From Hydractinia symbiolongicarpus (Eukaryota; Cnidaria; Hydrozoa; Anthoathecata; Hydractiniidae), in assembly GCF_029227915.1 (NCBI RefSeq), contig NC_079887.1, positions 3,658,001 to 3,722,000 on the forward strand: a stretch of DNA of 64,000 nt, read 5' to 3'. The notes under the pieces were generated by a model. The model saw nothing but the letters and a program-made list of their open reading frames with translations. It was not told where the DNA came from and did no database searches. Below are positions 63,225 through 64,000 of the stretch, in pieces (the first letter of the stretch is position 1; every line of letters begins with the position of its first letter). The position numbers and the translations under genes are program-made.

Positions 63225-64000
63225 TATATTATTTCACCACTAAAGCCCATGAGACTTGTAGTTTTTAAAAATGTTTTCATTTTTGTTGAGACGCTGAATA
63301 AAAGGAGTTTAATCGCCGGCAAACGAAAACCCGCCATTTCCCGTAAACCCCGGACTCGGTCCGTATAGTCAAAAGTATACAAAGAAAGTACCCCGGGAGT
63401 AAACTCATTTCCCGAACGATTTTTTAAATTACTTTTTCACCACTAAAACGCATGAGACTTGTAGTTTTTAAAAATGTTTTCATTTTTGATGGGACGCTGA
63501 ATAAAAGAAGTTTAATCGCCGGCAAACGAAAACCCGCCATTTCCCGTAAACCCCGGACTCGGTCCGTATAGTCAAAAGTATACAAAGAAAGTACCCAGGG
63601 AGTAAACTCATTTCCCGAACGATTTTTTAAATTATTTTTTCAACACTAAAACGCATGAGACTTGTAGTTTTTAAAAATGTTTTCATTTTTGATGATACGC
63701 TGAATAAAAGAAGTTTCATCGCCGGCAAACGAAAATCTGCGTTTTCCTGTAAATCCCGGACTCGGCCCGTATAGTCAAAAGTATACAAAGAAAGTACCCA
63801 GGGAGTAAACTTTTTTTCCCGAACGATTTTTTATATTATTTTTTCACTACTAAAACGCATGAGACTTGTAGTTTTTAAAAATGTTTTCATTTTTTATGGG
63901 ACGCTAAATAAAAGAAGTTTAATCGCCGGCAAACGAAAACCCGCGATTTCCCGTAAATCCCGGACTCGGCCCGTATAGTCAAAAGTATACAAAGAAAGTA
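63225..64000. repeat. Terminal HOR family, unit cut by the window end
   Basis: It starts with the 200-bp monomer (63225) and continues through GATGGG / CCCGCC and CAACACT. It goes straight from a CAACACT front to CTGCGTTTTCCTG, then to the CACTACT / GACGCTAAAT monomer, so one monomer is missing compared with the 9-monomer unit. The array continues beyond the window. Confidence 0.88.

Larger units (their letters stand above)
1..64000. repeat. 203-bp satellite DNA array, head to tail, whole window
   Basis: The same 203-bp sequence recurs without interruption from the first base to the last, always in the same orientation. For example, the start GAGTAAA falls at 1 and 204 and its equivalent at 407. 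About 315 monomers fit. The consensus is roughly 38% GC with AT-rich and CCCG-rich halves. Monomers differ by substitutions, 1-6 bp indels and exchanged blocks of linked variants. Because 203 is not a multiple of three, no reading frame continues from one monomer to the next, which argues against coding. I saw no unique flank, transposon, tRNA, rRNA or telomere motif. A centromeric, pericentromeric or subtelomeric location is inferred from the class of DNA and is not shown by the sequence. The family is not one I recognise. Confidence 0.98.

Noticed and set aside
1-64000. CRISPR array
   Set aside because: The repeated unit is 203 bp with no short constant repeat and unique spacers. The variable positions are scattered substitutions and all units are the same sequence.
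1-64000. Transposon, retroelement or rDNA spacer origin
   Set aside because: No terminal inverted or long terminal repeats, target-site duplications, poly-A tails, coding remnants or rRNA-like segments were seen. An rDNA spacer would be interrupted by rRNA genes.

Overview
The whole 64 kb window is one uninterrupted head-to-tail satellite DNA array. The monomer is 203 bp (about 315 copies), every copy is in the same orientation, and the array runs off both ends of the window. I found no gene, RNA gene, mobile element, CRISPR array, telomere repeat or unique sequence. The open reading frames present (at most about 120 codons) are the satellite itself read in different frames, and I call none of them a gene.

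The organism is a eukaryote, because long arrays of ~200 bp monomers with higher-order structure are typical of eukaryotic centromeric, pericentromeric or subtelomeric heterochromatin. I do not recognise the family and cannot name the species. By hand count the consensus monomer is about 38% GC with 13 CpG in 203 bp, about 1.8 times expectation. That argues against long exposure to cytosine methylation, and would fit an animal lineage with little DNA methylation (many insects, nematodes) or a hypomethylated or very young array.

Layout, with boundaries good to a few tens of bases unless stated. 1-3649: a 9-monomer (1826 bp) unit and most of a second copy. 3650-11118: five tandem copies of another higher-order repeat (HOR), 1622, 1825, 1825, 1014 and ~1180 bp. 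11119-14673: less regular monomers with 2- and 6-monomer periodicity. 14674-18041: two almost identical 1684-bp units, each with one 264-bp chimeric monomer. 17885-20505: a segment that recurs at 40942-43355. 20130-27190: an 18-monomer (3654 bp) unit followed by a 17-monomer copy. 27190-34935: 10-monomer relatives, including a 609-bp triplet duplicated in tandem. 34935-37499: monomers that recur at about 48.5-51.5 kb. 37500-40800: two 1685-bp units, again with chimeric monomers. 40800-45640: a mosaic of the preceding blocks. 45640-52790: a ~7 kb copy of the ~31.2-38.4 kb region. 52790-54714: a further copy of the 46.5 kb type. 54715-64000: the most regular HOR, a 9-monomer 1823-bp unit present in 6-, 9-, 11- and 16-monomer forms.

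There are no interacting genes to describe. The content is a record of unequal crossing-over, block duplication and conversion-like patching on several scales: 61 bp, 203 bp, 0.6-3.7 kb and 7 kb. Within the monomer the notable elements are a 9-bp-arm hairpin/dyad, four CCCG motifs spaced about one helical turn apart, and a weak internal direct repeat.
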